A DNA stretch of 64,000 nucleotides from Pyxicephalus adspersus (GCF_032062135.1 NC_092862.1:94819248-94883247), one strand, 5' to 3'. Positions 22,804-33,267 are shown, counted from the stretch's first letter. A program made the numbers and translations. Notes: generated by a model from the letters alone, not told the origin.

Positions 22804-24160
22804 TAGTTACCTCCTAACCCATCTTCACTGTATTTTTCTGAAAACAACCACTTTTTTAAAGGTCAGTAAATAACATTTGTGGTCATTTTGTACCTGAAAC
22901 ATATTAGATTTTGCATTTGAGTTTACTCCTGCTTTATGTAAAATTTATTTACATTCATGTAAAAAGTAAGTTGAAGTTCATCAACCAAAAATGGAACTCT
23001 CAACATGTTTATGATCCAAAGCATACTAGCTAATTGACCAGAGAAGGGCTCAAAAAGTAGGAGAGTTATAAACTGACCTACTAAAAGTCCTGATTTGAAT
23101 CTCATGGAATTGTTGTAAGACAAGGGTGTTCAACTGTCAGATCCAACCCTCTCCTCATTCCCTCTGCTTTCCCTGCTCGTTGTCTTGCGGGGGATGGGGC
23201 ACACGCATCTCCTTATGTTTCTCCATGAGATTTTGCTGCCAGCAGAGGGAGCTGCTCCCTGCCCACCTTGTACTGTGAGATAATCCCAGCAGCAGCATGG
23301 GAGCTGTGTCTGTGTTCATGCAGCTGTCATTATCCCCATGTATAAATGCCCATATCTCCTTCACTGATTGCCATAGAAATATGAAACTTCCAGGGTACAC
23401 AGGGGACCCTAAGAGTTGCTACTATGTAGAGGTTACTACCCTCTACATGCAACAAGTTACCAGATACAGTGACAAGCATAAAATTCTTACAACAATCAGA
23501 AATTTTTTCACATTAAGGGGAGCTATTTCAAGACCAGGGTCCCCAAATTGAGTTTGCATGTTGGGAACAGCCTGGCAATGAACATTAGGGTGCTGCCAAT
23601 AGTCTGTGCACTGTGGTGCCCCTTAAAGTTCACAAAACTTCAAGACTGCATTCAGGTTGAAGATAAAGTAGCGGTGCAGTTATCCCTTCCTCATGCCATG
23701 GAACCCTGCCTAGGGGGAGACGCTCAGTACCACTCACTGCCTCCTGTAGTCAAATCTGCAGACGCTGCAGTGCGAGGGACTGAGTGGCTGGCGAGCTGCC
23801 TGTTACATTCTGTGAACCCCAATTTCTCTGCAACAGAGGGATGTTGGCAACTGGAAATGTGGGAGCCAGTAGGAAATGACTTTTGTCCCCCTTATATATA
23901 TAAACATAATATCCTGATACCCTGTCAAACATAGCTATCCCCTTATTCTCTATGAACCCCAATTTCTCTGTAAGTAAAACTATACCTGCCATACCATGCT
24001 ACCCTGTCACACATAGCTGGTCACTTACCTTCTGTGAACCCCAATTTCTCTTTAACAGTAGAGAGAGGGAAATATAGGGTAATGGGGGACTCTAGTGGCT
24101 CCCCCCCCCCCCCAACTTAAATGTTATCACTTCTACCATACCATGGTTTCTTGTCACATA

Positions 24161-24682
24161 CCGTGAGGGCATTCCTTTCCTCCAAACACAGCGAGTTGAG
24201 TTGATGCTAAAGAGCTCAATTTTGGTCTCATCTAACCACAACACTTTCACCCAGTTCTCTTCTGGATCATTTAAATGTTCATTGGCAAACTGCCGATGGG
24301 TCTGTACATGTGCTGTCTTGAGTAGGGGAACCTTGCGGGCAGATTTCAGGCCTTCACTGCGCAGTGTATTACCAATTGTTTTCTTGGTGACTATGGTCCC
24401 AGCTGCCCTGAGATCATTGATAAGTTCCCCCTGTGTAGTTCTGGGCTGCTTCGTCACCGTTCTCATGATCATTGCAACTTCACGAGGGGAGATCTTGCAT
24501 GGTGCTTCTTGCATAGAGGAATTGGCAGTTATTTTGTGTTTCTTCTATTTGCGAATTATCACGCCAACTGTTTTCACCTTCTCACCAAGCTGCTTGGCCA
24601 TAGTCTTGTAGCCCAGTCCAGCCTTTTGTAGGTCTACAATCTTGTCCCTGACATCCTTAGTCAGCTCTTTGGTGTTGGCCAT
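24161..24682 (-). pseudogene. Tc1-like transposase, 3'-deleted, one premature stop
   Basis: From the ATG at 24682-24680 the frame reads MANTKELT, then the paired helix-turn-helix DNA-binding region, interrupted by a TAG at about 24548 where the sequence GVIIRK-stop-KKHKITANSS suggests an ancestral Trp codon (TGG to TAG). It continues through MQEAPCKISPREV, TTQGELINDLRAAG and ENWVKVLWLDETKIELF, which holds the first catalytic Asp, to VWRKGM and then falls into the terminal-repeat remnant. The second Asp and the Glu are missing. Apart from the stop, this half is well preserved, so it is younger than the Tc1 relic at 8.2-9.0 kb. Confidence 0.9.
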
Positions 24683-24743
24683 GGTGGTTAGTTTGGAATT
24701 TGATTGATTGCTTCTGTGGACAGGTGTCTTTTATACAGGTACT

Positions 24744-24804
24744 GTAACAAGCTTGGATTAGGAGCACTCCCTTACAGAGGGTGCTCCTAATCTCAGCTCG
24801 TTAC
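24744..24804. repeat. Foldback in the Tc1 5' region
   Basis: ATTAGGAGCACTCCCT and AGAGGGTGCTCCTAAT pair almost perfectly around a short TAC loop, and the outer GTAAC and GTTAC also pair. It lies between the inner direct repeat and the transposase start. Confidence 0.8.
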
Positions 24805-25526
24805 CTGCATACAGTGAAGACACCTGGGAGCCTGAAATCTTTCTGGTTGGTAGGGGAACAAATACTTATTTCGCTCATTACAATGCAAATCAAGCTCTGA
24901 CCTTTGAGCACTGGGTTTTTGAGGGTTCTTTTGTTGTTATTCTGTCTCTTACAGCTACAAGAAACCTACCATTACAATTATAGACTGGTCATTTCTTTGT
25001 CAGAGGGCAAATGTACAAAATCAGCAGGGGATCAAATACTTCTTTCCCTCACTGTATAAATATCTGCTTATGTTCTTTGAATCCCAATTCTCCTGAAAGG
25101 GGAGCTGTAGGTATTAAAATGTATGATAAGCAGGGGACTCTTGTGGGTAACTCCCTCTGTTACCTATACCTGTTATACCATGCTACCCTGTCACACATAT
25201 CTGGCCACTTACCTTCTGTGAATCACAATTGCTCAGGAATGGGGGGATGTAGGGCCCTGAAGATGCAGAAATAAGAACATGTACCCCTTGGCTACCTGTC
25301 ACATGAAATGCATTTCTCTGAAAGTATTGATTACAGAGATTCTTGTTTTGTCACCTCTTTAATTTGGTGGATATAAGTCATGGTAACTAGAATCATTTAA
25401 TTTTAAATTGAAACTCTTCTAGTTTTAAACATACATTTTTAATGTTTGCATTGTGGCCCGCAGGTTTTATCCCATTGTCGGCAGCGGCCCCCAGGTGAAA
25501 AAATGTTGGGCACCACTGTTGTAAGA

Positions 25527-26705
25527 GGATTTCAAACATGCAGTTCATGTTCAAGTAAACCCACAAACATTTTACAATTTATGGCATTTTGCCAATGTTG
25601 GACAAAATGTTTAAGCAATATTAGCTTTTTAGGTCAAGGGTTTACTTAGTTTTACATAGTTACCCATTACATATATTAATATTTTTGATATCTACTAAAA
25701 TAAAAAGGCAAACTTATGATTTCTTGTTTGCCCACATTCCTTGAACTAAACTAACCAACCATCTACTTCCACAGATTGATGCATATTGAGATCCAATGAC
25801 AATAATCTTGCTGTTTGTTTACATCCCTCTGTTGTATGCCCACATTACAGCCCAATATACTTCTATGGGGCCAAGGACAATCTCATAAAGCTGGGCTATA
25901 ATGCACATGTACAAGGATAGTTAAAAACTGCAGCACTGGGTGTAAACAAACAGTAAATTTGCAGCAATCAGATGTATTCACCTTTGAAGGAATTAGTTTA
26001 GCTCAGGGGGAGATGGTGAACATATTATTTTTGTAATAAGCCACCGAGAGAGCAGTAGGTTTGGAAACAGTTTAGCACTGTTTTAGCAAATCAAAGAGCG
26101 TCCAGTGCTGAAAACAAGTGATATATCTCCACTGCATGTCATCATGCTGTAAAACATCATACCAAAGCATCTTCTAACACTAAGCACCGCTCTTCCCTTT
26201 TCTAACTTCTTCCAACTCTCCCAAGAGCACTTAACCATCCAAAATTTTATCCCCCTCCCACAATCATCATCATTAACCCCCCCCCCCAACTTGATTGCTG
26301 CACCACATTGCATTCTAATACTCCTGCTGATAGCTCCTGTTCCAAATGATTCTGCCAACAAGCTTTCGCTTTCAGCTCCTAGAACTCATCATGTGCTAAA
26401 GAAGATGGCCAGAGAAAGTCAACTGTGTCTTTGAGATGTTTTAATTACCAAAGACGCTACCATCAAGTCACTTTGAAAGAATATATAGTTAAATTCGTTT
26501 TAGAGTTTCTCATAAAGCGGATAGCATATGACAAGGGAAAGGCCATAATAATCTAGTAGAAAGATCTATTTGTAGAAGAATCAAAATAGGTGTAAAATAT
26601 GCAACAATGAATTGTACTTGACTGTCTGCAAATGTATAAAAGAAAAAGCAAAATACTATTTTTGCCACTATCATTTTAATTTAAAAGTAATCAGCAGGCA
26701 TGAAT
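25527..26705. other. Non-coding stretch with poly-C tract
   Basis: No gene. A run of C at about 26277-26287 interrupts an otherwise mixed sequence. The frame at 26083-26361 has no family features. Confidence 0.45.
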
Positions 26706-26708
26706 ATA

Positions 26709-26876
26709 CCTTAGGAGGTTTACTTACAAAGCAGTGAATCTGACATTTAGCACACATTCTCTGGTGGAGAATATTTTATGTGCATGTGTATTTAATGGCA
26801 ATGACTGAAACTCCACTAAATAATGTTTGTTAAATATCAAATTCACTGCTTTATAAATATACCTCCTAATGTTTAT
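26709..26876. mobile_element. Short inverted-repeat MITE, family S (copy 1)
   Basis: The left arm AGGAGGTTTACTTACAAAGC continuing AGTGAATCTGACATTTA is matched by the inverse of the right arm (AGGAGGTATATTTATAAAGC, then AGTGAATTTGATATTTA). The middle contains TTCTCTGGTGGAGAATATTT. Other copies: 28531-28672 and 62072-62212. No coding. Confidence 0.7.
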
Positions 26877-27124
26877 GGAGTCATGTTTGGTGTGTGGTCA
26901 GCTCTTTTTCCTAATATGTCATTGCTGAGCAGGGCTGAACCAAGAACAAAACTAGGCTCTGCTCCTATTACCCCGTAGGATATTTTCCTTTTTACCCTTC
27001 CTGTGTTAGGTATAGTGTCAGTGGTAGGATACATACAAACATGAAAACAAGAGTTACCACTGACTTCTAGTGATCATAAAGCAGATCAAGCACAGGCGCC
27101 CAGTCAAGGGTATTTGTTTGGGAA

Positions 27125-28334
27125 TTCAAATGGAACTAAACTAAAAAAACATACTTACCGTTAATCCTGCAGATCCCTCAATTGCGCTGGACCTTACCTT
27201 GATCGGGTCTGGCACCGTTCTGGAATTCTTCTTCGTCCTGGCGAGGAGGAAGCGCCGGGGCCATCATCTTCGGTCTTCTTTTTCTGTAGCCCGCTGTAAG
27301 GAGGAAAAAAAAACAAACCAATCTCACTGCACATGCATGAAATTGGCATCGCTTTCCCCTTAGTCAGGGGTCGGCAACCTGCGGTTCGCGAGCCACATAC
27401 GGCTCTTTGGATGTGAAGCTGCGGCTCTTTAGTTCAGTCCGTCGGAAACTATTCTATCTCTCAGCCTGGCTTTTCACCGAACCCCTCCCCCGTGACACGC
27501 GTCCTCACTATCTTCAGACCGTCGGAAGCTCTCAAGTGTCACGGGGGAGGGGTGCAGTGAAAAGCCAGGCTGAGAGATAGATAGTGGCTGAGAGATAGAA
27601 TAGCTTCCGACGGACTAAAGAGCCGCAGCTTCACAAAAAGCGAGGCTGAGAGATATAGATATAGACATAGATAGTGGCTGAGAGATAGAATCGGTGCCTA
27701 AAGGTATCTATATTTCTACAATAAAATACAAAAGTGGGCAGTTTAGCAACAATGCATGGAAAATCAAAATGTTTGTACCTGTTTCACCATTACAGAATTC
27801 TGAGGAAAATGAAATGTCATCTAATGTTATCCAAACTTTCTAAAACCATGCAAAGCCATCGCTCCCATTGAATTTGTTTGCTCAATTGTTTGTTATTGAA
27901 GTACAAGTTAGTGTTGTAAGTAAATGTTTAATTGTTTTAATTTTTTACTTAGATATTAAGTAATTATCTAATAATGCCATATATATTTTCTAATTTGTTG
28001 TGAAAAACGCTACTTATATATGACTAAATAGATATTTTTTCTTATGAATAAATAGATTAGTTTTTTTTATCAAAAAACTTTATTTATGCGAGTACTATTT
28101 ATTGTTGGCAAGAAAACATTTTGTGGCTCTTTAAAAACTTTGAAATTTTGTAAATTGTAATTTTTGACTCTTCCGACTCAAAAGGTTGCAGACCCCTGCC
28201 CTTAGTGAAGGGGGGCTTCACCCAATTTTTTTTTTTTTTGCACTTAAAAAAAAAAAAGATTTTTATTTAGTATAAAAATGTTGTCTACCAATCTGTAAGT
28301 AAAAACATTGAGTTTGGGTCCACTTTAACCACTT
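27125..28334. mobile_element. TTAAAG-ended MITE (family R), split by a hAT
   Basis: Left part GGAACTAAACTAAAAAAACA and GATCGGGTCTGGCACC; right part GTTTGGGTCCACTTTAA. Removing the hAT and one copy of its target duplication rejoins GCTTTCCCCTTAGTGAAGG, which matches the TTCCTAATTGAAG-type core of the copy at 4680. The host element is therefore older than the hAT. Confidence 0.65.
27365..28198. mobile_element. hAT element with perfect target duplication and internal foldback
   Basis: Ends CAGGGGTCGGCAACCTGCGG and GGTTGCAGACCCCTG, flanked by exact CCCTTAGT (27357-27364 and 28199-28206). At 834 bp it carries no transposase. Two inverted arms, 27411-27498 and 27536-27635, pair almost completely; the second has an extra copy of a roughly 18-base GAGAGATAGATAGTGGCT-type unit. 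A third partial copy of the arm follows at 27638-27690. A clear non-autonomous hAT. Confidence 0.9.
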
Positions 28335-28530
28335 TAAAAAAATGTTGACAGCCAACCTGTTGTGTCTTCTGAACATAAGATTTAAAAAGTCAACAAGTAT
28401 TGTACAAACTTTCCTGGATTATTGGCTATTTCATTGTTTTAATTTTTTTTTGTATCCAACAACTGCAGAATATATATTGACAATTTTTTGTTGCAGTTTT
28501 AATTAACTAAATGTGGCCAACAAAAGACAG

Positions 28531-28672
28531 AAGGGTCGATTTATAAAGGAGAGAATCTGACATTCATGAATCATTCTCTGGTGGAAAACCCATTACTCCC
28601 ATTAAAACACATGAATCTTTTGAACATTTAATAAATGTCAGAATCACTGTTTTATAAATAGTTCCCATCCAA
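28531..28672. mobile_element. Short inverted-repeat MITE, family S (copy 2)
   Basis: AGGGTCGATTTATAAAGGAG and GAATCTGACATTCATGAATC on the left; ATGTCAGAATCACTGTTTTA and TAAATAGTTCCC on the right are the inverse. Confidence 0.65.
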
Positions 28673-28842
28673 TATTTCAATTCAGTAGCATTTTTTGTTT
28701 GGAAAAAATCTAAAACTTACTTACATTATCTTGCTTTCAATCGTCACTTAAACAGGCTTTATACTTAAGAACAGTATTAGGAAAACTTACCATCAGGGCC
28801 AGGACAAGCACCCAAAGCAAAAAATCCAGAGTGAACCCCTTT

Positions 28843-29046
28843 ATTATTAATAATAATAATATTATTATTAGTATTATTAATAATAATAATAATAGTAATT
28901 AATATTAATATTAATAATACACAGTATTTATATAGCACCAACATATTACACAGCACACTTAAAATAAAATAGGGTTTGCAAATGACAGACAAATACAGAC
29001 AGTGACACAGGAGGGGAGGATCCTGTCCTGAAGAGCTTACAATTTT
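28843..29046 (-). repeat. SINE/L2-type tail with (AAT)n
   Basis: After an irregular TTA/AAT tract (28843-28920), CAGTATTTATATAGCACCAA and CATATTACACAG lead into GACAGACAAATACAGACAGT and AAGAGCTTACAATTTTTA. This is the same arrangement as 4063-4212. The 159-codon minus-strand frame across it reads through the simple repeat and is spurious. Confidence 0.65.
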
Positions 29047-29049
29047 TAA

Positions 29050-29884
29050 CCATAGTTTCCAGTAAATATCCTTTCCCTGTCCTGCATTTTTCATATTCCT
29101 GTAATTGCAGTAGGATAAGGGGTGAGGCTGGTTGCAGACTGGCAAAGACTGGGCTACCTGAGCAGAAGCAGCAGGAGGCAAGCATACTGTTTGCACCATC
29201 ATCCAGCCCAACTGGCAGCCATTAATATTTAGAAAGCTACATGTCAAAAAATCCAAAGATTAGTGCTAAGGCAATGACATTTGCCAGCATTTTTGTTCTC
29301 AGTATTTCATCATTTTCCCATTACTTTTCACAAGAACTATTTAAAATATGAACTAAATATATGCCTGAAAGCCTCACTATTAATCATATCAAACAATAAC
29401 CACATTTGGTGGTGGTTGCTTAAAATTTTCATTAATAACACTGGAAGGTATTTTTCTTTCATTAAAGCAGTCAAGTATTTTTGCCAGCAACTGTTCTGCT
29501 GATAGTGATACATTGTGCGAATGTTGTATAAATTAACATTCTTTAACTTACAGAGTCTCAGAAGACCTTACCTAACCCAGTCTGTTTCTAAATAAACTAG
29601 TGTGGGGAAGCTTGTGATAGGTGACAGATATTTTAATAGTTACATTGTTATTAGCATTGTCAGCAAACACAGTTCTATAAATACCATGCCATAAATCCGC
29701 AGTGTGGCTGTTTCTCTGTTTAAAATGAATAAAAGGGGAAATATTTTGCTTATGTGATCTCTGAGGATATGAGTCATTTGGTAATAAATAAATAAAATCA
29801 CAAGATGCACTAGGTCATAGAAATGGTATAATTAATAATGTATACTTAAAGTACAGCAGTAGATGAATGCACTCCATATAATTC
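29050..29884. other. AT-rich non-coding stretch
   Basis: No gene or element recognised; poly-T at about 29885-29900 marks its right border. Confidence 0.45.
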
Positions 29885-30185
29885 TTTTTTTTTTTTTTTT
29901 ACTGCAACACCCTTGCGCAGAAGGAGCTTTTTCTTCAATGGGAAAAAAGAAAATGCCTATCTAATGCATGCACATTGAGAGATTTTCCTCATCTACCACA
30001 GACTATGTCACCCAATCTCGCCATGTGCAGAGGTGACATATTTGGAAGGAGGGCCTCTGCGCCACAACAAAGGCATCATTCCAGGATGACATGGGATCTG
30101 ATCAAGAAAACCTCCAGAGGGATCAACGGATCTGCAAAAGTAAAGATGTGAGTTTTTGGTGTTTTTAGTTTACTTCTGCTTTAAG
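29885..30185. mobile_element. TTAAAG-ended MITE (family R) fragment
   Basis: AGAAGGAGCTTTTTCTTCAA, GGGATCTGATCAAGAAAACC and CCAGAGGGATCAACGGATCT, closing TTTAGTTTACTTCTGCTTTAA. These match the 3' half of the copy at 4680-5277 (GACCTGATCCAGGGAACC, GATTGATGGATCTGCGG). Confidence 0.6.
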
Positions 30186-30269
30186 CAATAATATTACAAA
30201 ATAATGTTCTATAGAGACGAGATTATCAAGCCATAGGGTCTGATGTACACAGACTTTAGACATGTACAC

Positions 30270-30385
30270 ACAACTGCCAACTAATAGCAAATATTTTAAA
30301 GAAATACATTCCAAGTTTGCTGGACCACCCTGGATCTATCTTCCCAAGTCTTGGACAGTTTTAATAAATGAGTCCCAATGTGTGA
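30270..30385. mobile_element. Palindromic MITE, family P (copy 2, half)
   Basis: CAACTAATAGCAAATATTTT, CATTCCAAGTTTGCTGGACC and CAGTTTTAATAAATGAGTCC follow the right half of family P. Confidence 0.55.
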
Positions 30386-30819
30386 TAGTGCTCCATTTAT
30401 GGATTTGTACATTGCAGTGCTATTCATTTGGGCACCTCAACACTTCCTAAGTTATATCACAACAAAATGTAAGATGTGTATTGCATTTCATGAAATGCAG
30501 CTTTAATAGTGCATTGGGGTGCATTACAGTCTATTAATTTTCAATGGCCCTCCTAATGTAGTGTGCCTAAAGTTTTCTGCCCTGAATAGGTCCTTAGAGA
30601 TTACTTTGTAGCTTCCTTTTGACACATAACAAACATATCTTAAATAGCCATGTATACTAGCCCTTAAATGATGAATTTTGCCATATTTTTTTTTTAAGTA
30701 CCAGTACCTGCCAGTTTGTCTCAACAAAAAAAAATGCCACACCAAATAGAAGCTGTCCTAATACATATTAAAAATAATGTTGCATTGATCTTTCTGATCA
30801 CCAGTCCCAAGCTCTAGAG

Positions 30820-31428
30820 CAAGGGTGCCCAACCTATGGCCCTGTGAGATTTGGCCCTTTGCTTATTCCCTCCTTGCTTGTTGTTTTGCGGGGGATGGGG
30901 CGTTCACATCTCCTATGTTTCTCTATCGAGATAGTCCTGCCAGCAGAGGGAGCTGGTCCCTGCCCACCTTGTACTGTGTAATAATCCCAGCAGCAGCAGC
31001 AGCATGTCAAAATCCTCATTATCTTCTTTACTGATTGTCATAGAGGTACATAGGGTACATGGGGGACCCCGAGAACTGCTACTAAACCAAATTTAAGCCC
31101 TCTACAAGTAACAAGTTGCACAAGCATAAAATCCCAGCAATATTCAGTGATATTTTCACATTAAGAGAGGCTATTCCAAGATTAAGGTCACCAAATTGAG
31201 TTCACATGTTTGGGAGCCCCTGGGGGCCACTCTCATGGCAATGAACATTAGGGTACTGCCAATTGTCTGTGGGGTGTGGTGCTTCTTAAAGTTTACAAAA
31301 CTTCAAGGATGTGTTCAGGTTGGTGGTAAGGTTGCAGTGTGGCTACCTCTTCCTCATGCCATGGAACCCTGGCTTGGGGGAGACACTAATATTCCAGATA
31401 GGGTCTTACTATCGCCGCTATGGCTGTG

Positions 31429-31475
<47 letters not shown>

Positions 31476-31525
31476 GGTGCTTTTATTGTAAGAAAAAAGG
31501 AACCAGAACTCACATCTTGTTAATC
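30820..31525. mobile_element. hAT element, second copy of the 23.1-kb type
   Basis: Starts CAAGGGTGCCCAACCTATGG; shared segments include TTGCGGGGGATGGGGC, CCAGCAGAGGGAGCTG, CCCTGCCCACCTTGTACTGTG and CTTCCTCATGCCATGGAACCC, in the same order as 23121-23720. After about 31400 it runs into (TA)n (31431-31471) and no hAT right terminus is visible. The 8-mer CTCTAGAG occurs immediately before it (30812-30819) and again at 31526-31533, which would mark the right border if it is a target duplication. Confidence 0.7.
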
Positions 31526-31533
31526 CTCTAGAG

Positions 31534-31854
31534 TCCAGTCACTGTCCGACACACTCTGGGGGAAATAGTTGTAATTCTCCTTTACCTTTTCTGCAGCCCA
31601 GCCGGCATGTATCACTGCACCGTAAGCAGAATGCTCTGAATCACTGTGTGGGTGGGAAATTGTCAGGCACATTTAAATGACTGGCCCTCCTCAAATGTTG
31701 TCACAGGTCACGCAGCTCACACTGCGGGTGATGACACTTCCCAAGCACTTAGGCTGCTCAGCCACTGTCCAGGATTGAAGCACGCATGCACAGCCTGTAT
31801 TTACAACCTGTATTTTCACTGACAGCTGTTCCCCTTCACAGCCTTGGACTTGGA
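31534..31854. other. GC-richer non-coding stretch
   Basis: No gene. Less AT-rich than the surroundings, with CG sites (CCGACACAC, CACCGTAAGC, CACGCATGC). It may be transposon-derived, but no ends were found. Confidence 0.35.
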
Positions 31855-31899
31855 AAATTTGTCTAAAGAAAGTGCCAGTGCGTTCACTGAGAAAAAAAG

Positions 31900-31944
<45 letters not shown>

Positions 31945-31988
31945 TTTTTTTCTCAGTGAACGCACTGGCACTTTCTTTAGACAAATTT
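31855..31988. repeat. Perfect 47-bp inverted repeat around (TA)n
   Basis: 31855-31901 (AAATTTGTCTAAAGAAAGTG ... AAAAAAAGCC) is the exact reverse complement of 31942-31988, with a 40-base, almost pure TA spacer. Arms without a single mismatch in this decayed neighbourhood imply a young event or gene-conversion-like correction. As DNA or RNA it would form a long hairpin. Confidence 0.95.
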
Positions 31989-33040
31989 ATTGGACAAATT
32001 AGACAAATTTTATTTATATATATCAGCACAATGCACTAATGTGAAAGAGCAAGAAAGTACAAGAGAAATGTATTTTAAAGGCCAAAAAAAAGTTAGTTTA
32101 AATTATGTCTGTACAGTTCTATACAGAGTAAATGAACATAGGCATTTATAATAATGTGAATATGTGTTTGGTAAAATGCCAAGATTAGTAGTGTTTTATT
32201 GACACTACTGCATTTATCTGCATATACGATATGTTGCCATAAAATATTGTAAATAGTCAGCATACAATTAGGTGCCTACAAAGAAATTCAAATTGCAAGA
32301 TCTGCAAGATGGAAATGATGAATGATGTTACTGTATTTTCTATACTGAGCACAGCCAGACGTGTGTAAAATATAAGGAAAAAAGTCATTAATTTGTTACT
32401 TTGTTTCTATTTTATTTATAAATCAGTCTATAGTTGGTGCCATGCAGACTGCAATACTAGTTACTAGTGCAAAAAGGCTCATTCACTTCCCAAGTCATTA
32501 AGTCTGAATTTAAGTTCTTCTTTTAGCAGTCAATAAAAAAAGTTTAAATTGGGCTTGTTTTCTACAGCACAATCCTAAATTGCCATAGAAACAAAATGTA
32601 AAGCAAATATTTACACAACAAAACTGGGTAATGGATCCAGAGTTACAATGACACTATATTGTTAAAGCTTTTGTTTATTTTACAGATTAAAATAAAAGAT
32701 TGTAGGCTCAAAGTGCAGTTTCTTGTTTAGAATAAATCACTGACTCCAACATCTTGCTCATTAACTTAATAAAGCAGAAAATACAAATGAAATTTTAAAC
32801 CACAATGCTTTCGGTTTAAATAAAAGGGAATTGATTTACCTGTTCCAGTGGGTGAGGAATTAAAGTCAAATTATATTGTTCACTCATTATGCAGTGCTGT
32901 CCAATAAATAGGGGTTGTAAAGAACAAATGTGCTTACTAAGTAAAGAATCAAAATAAATATATACACCAACCTCTATTAGCAAGTTATGCATAAAGAATC
33001 ATTTTATTAAAAAGATAATTGATAGCCAACAGAACAAAAG
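31989..33040. other. AT-rich non-coding stretch
   Basis: No gene or recognisable element. Confidence 0.45.
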
Positions 33041-33044
33041 CTTC

Positions 33045-33267
33045 CTTTGGATCTTCTTCAGGGTGTTGGATCTTCAGACATATTGACTGCCCATGGCAGG
33101 ATGACTCCTGCACATGGGCGTTCATTGAGTCCCTGCAGCCTTGCATATCCTGGCACTGAGCTGTGCAAAAAAATAGTCAACTGGCAGGTATTTTTTTCAT
33201 CGCCTGATCTTTCTGCAATAAAAATACTGCCCGTTCACAATTTTTCATTGTTCCACTTTAAATTCAG
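33045..33267. mobile_element. TTAAAG-ended MITE (family R), inverted
   Basis: Its inverse begins TTTAAAGTGGAACAATG and continues AAAAATTGTGAACGGGCAGT and TTATTGCAGAAAGATCAGG, matching 59043-59110 and 7016-7090. Confidence 0.6.

Larger units (their letters stand above)
24161..25054 (-). mobile_element. Tc1-like element, deleted, nested in the hAT
   Basis: The 5' end on the minus strand is CAGTGAGGGAAAGAAGTATT, just inside a TA at 25055-25056. A second, inner direct repeat with CAAATACTTATTTCGC lies at about 24855-24880, the IR/DR layout known from Sleeping Beauty-like transposons. At the other end TA (24159-24160) is followed by CCGTGAGGG, a 9-base remnant of the same terminus, and then at once by transposase sequence. 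The 3' third of the gene and nearly all of that terminal repeat were lost in one deletion. Confidence 0.85.
23121..25518. mobile_element. hAT element, 2.4 kb, with perfect target duplication
   Basis: Ends CAAGGGTGTTCAACTG and GTTGGGCACCACTG, flanked on both sides by the exact 8-mer TTGTAAGA (23113-23120 and 25519-25526). Subtracting the nested Tc1 leaves about 1.5 kb, with no hAT transposase, so it is non-autonomous. The left 600 bp matches the copy at 30820-31400. The middle carries about 140-bp tandem units marked by TGTGAACCCCAATTTCTCT (about 23810, 23950, 24031, 25075, 25215). Open frames at 23297-23934 are non-coding artefacts. Confidence 0.85.

Noticed and set aside
23297..23934. Open frames of 84 and 128 codons
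   Set aside because: They fall inside a non-autonomous hAT, are not shared in phase with the second copy at 30.8 kb, and show no domain.
18956..24682. Functional mariner or Tc1 transposases
   Set aside because: Both lack catalytic residues and carry a frameshift or a stop.
28777..29256. 159-codon minus-strand open frame
   Set aside because: It reads through an (AAT)n tract and a SINE tail, producing poly-Ile/Asn; it is not a gene.
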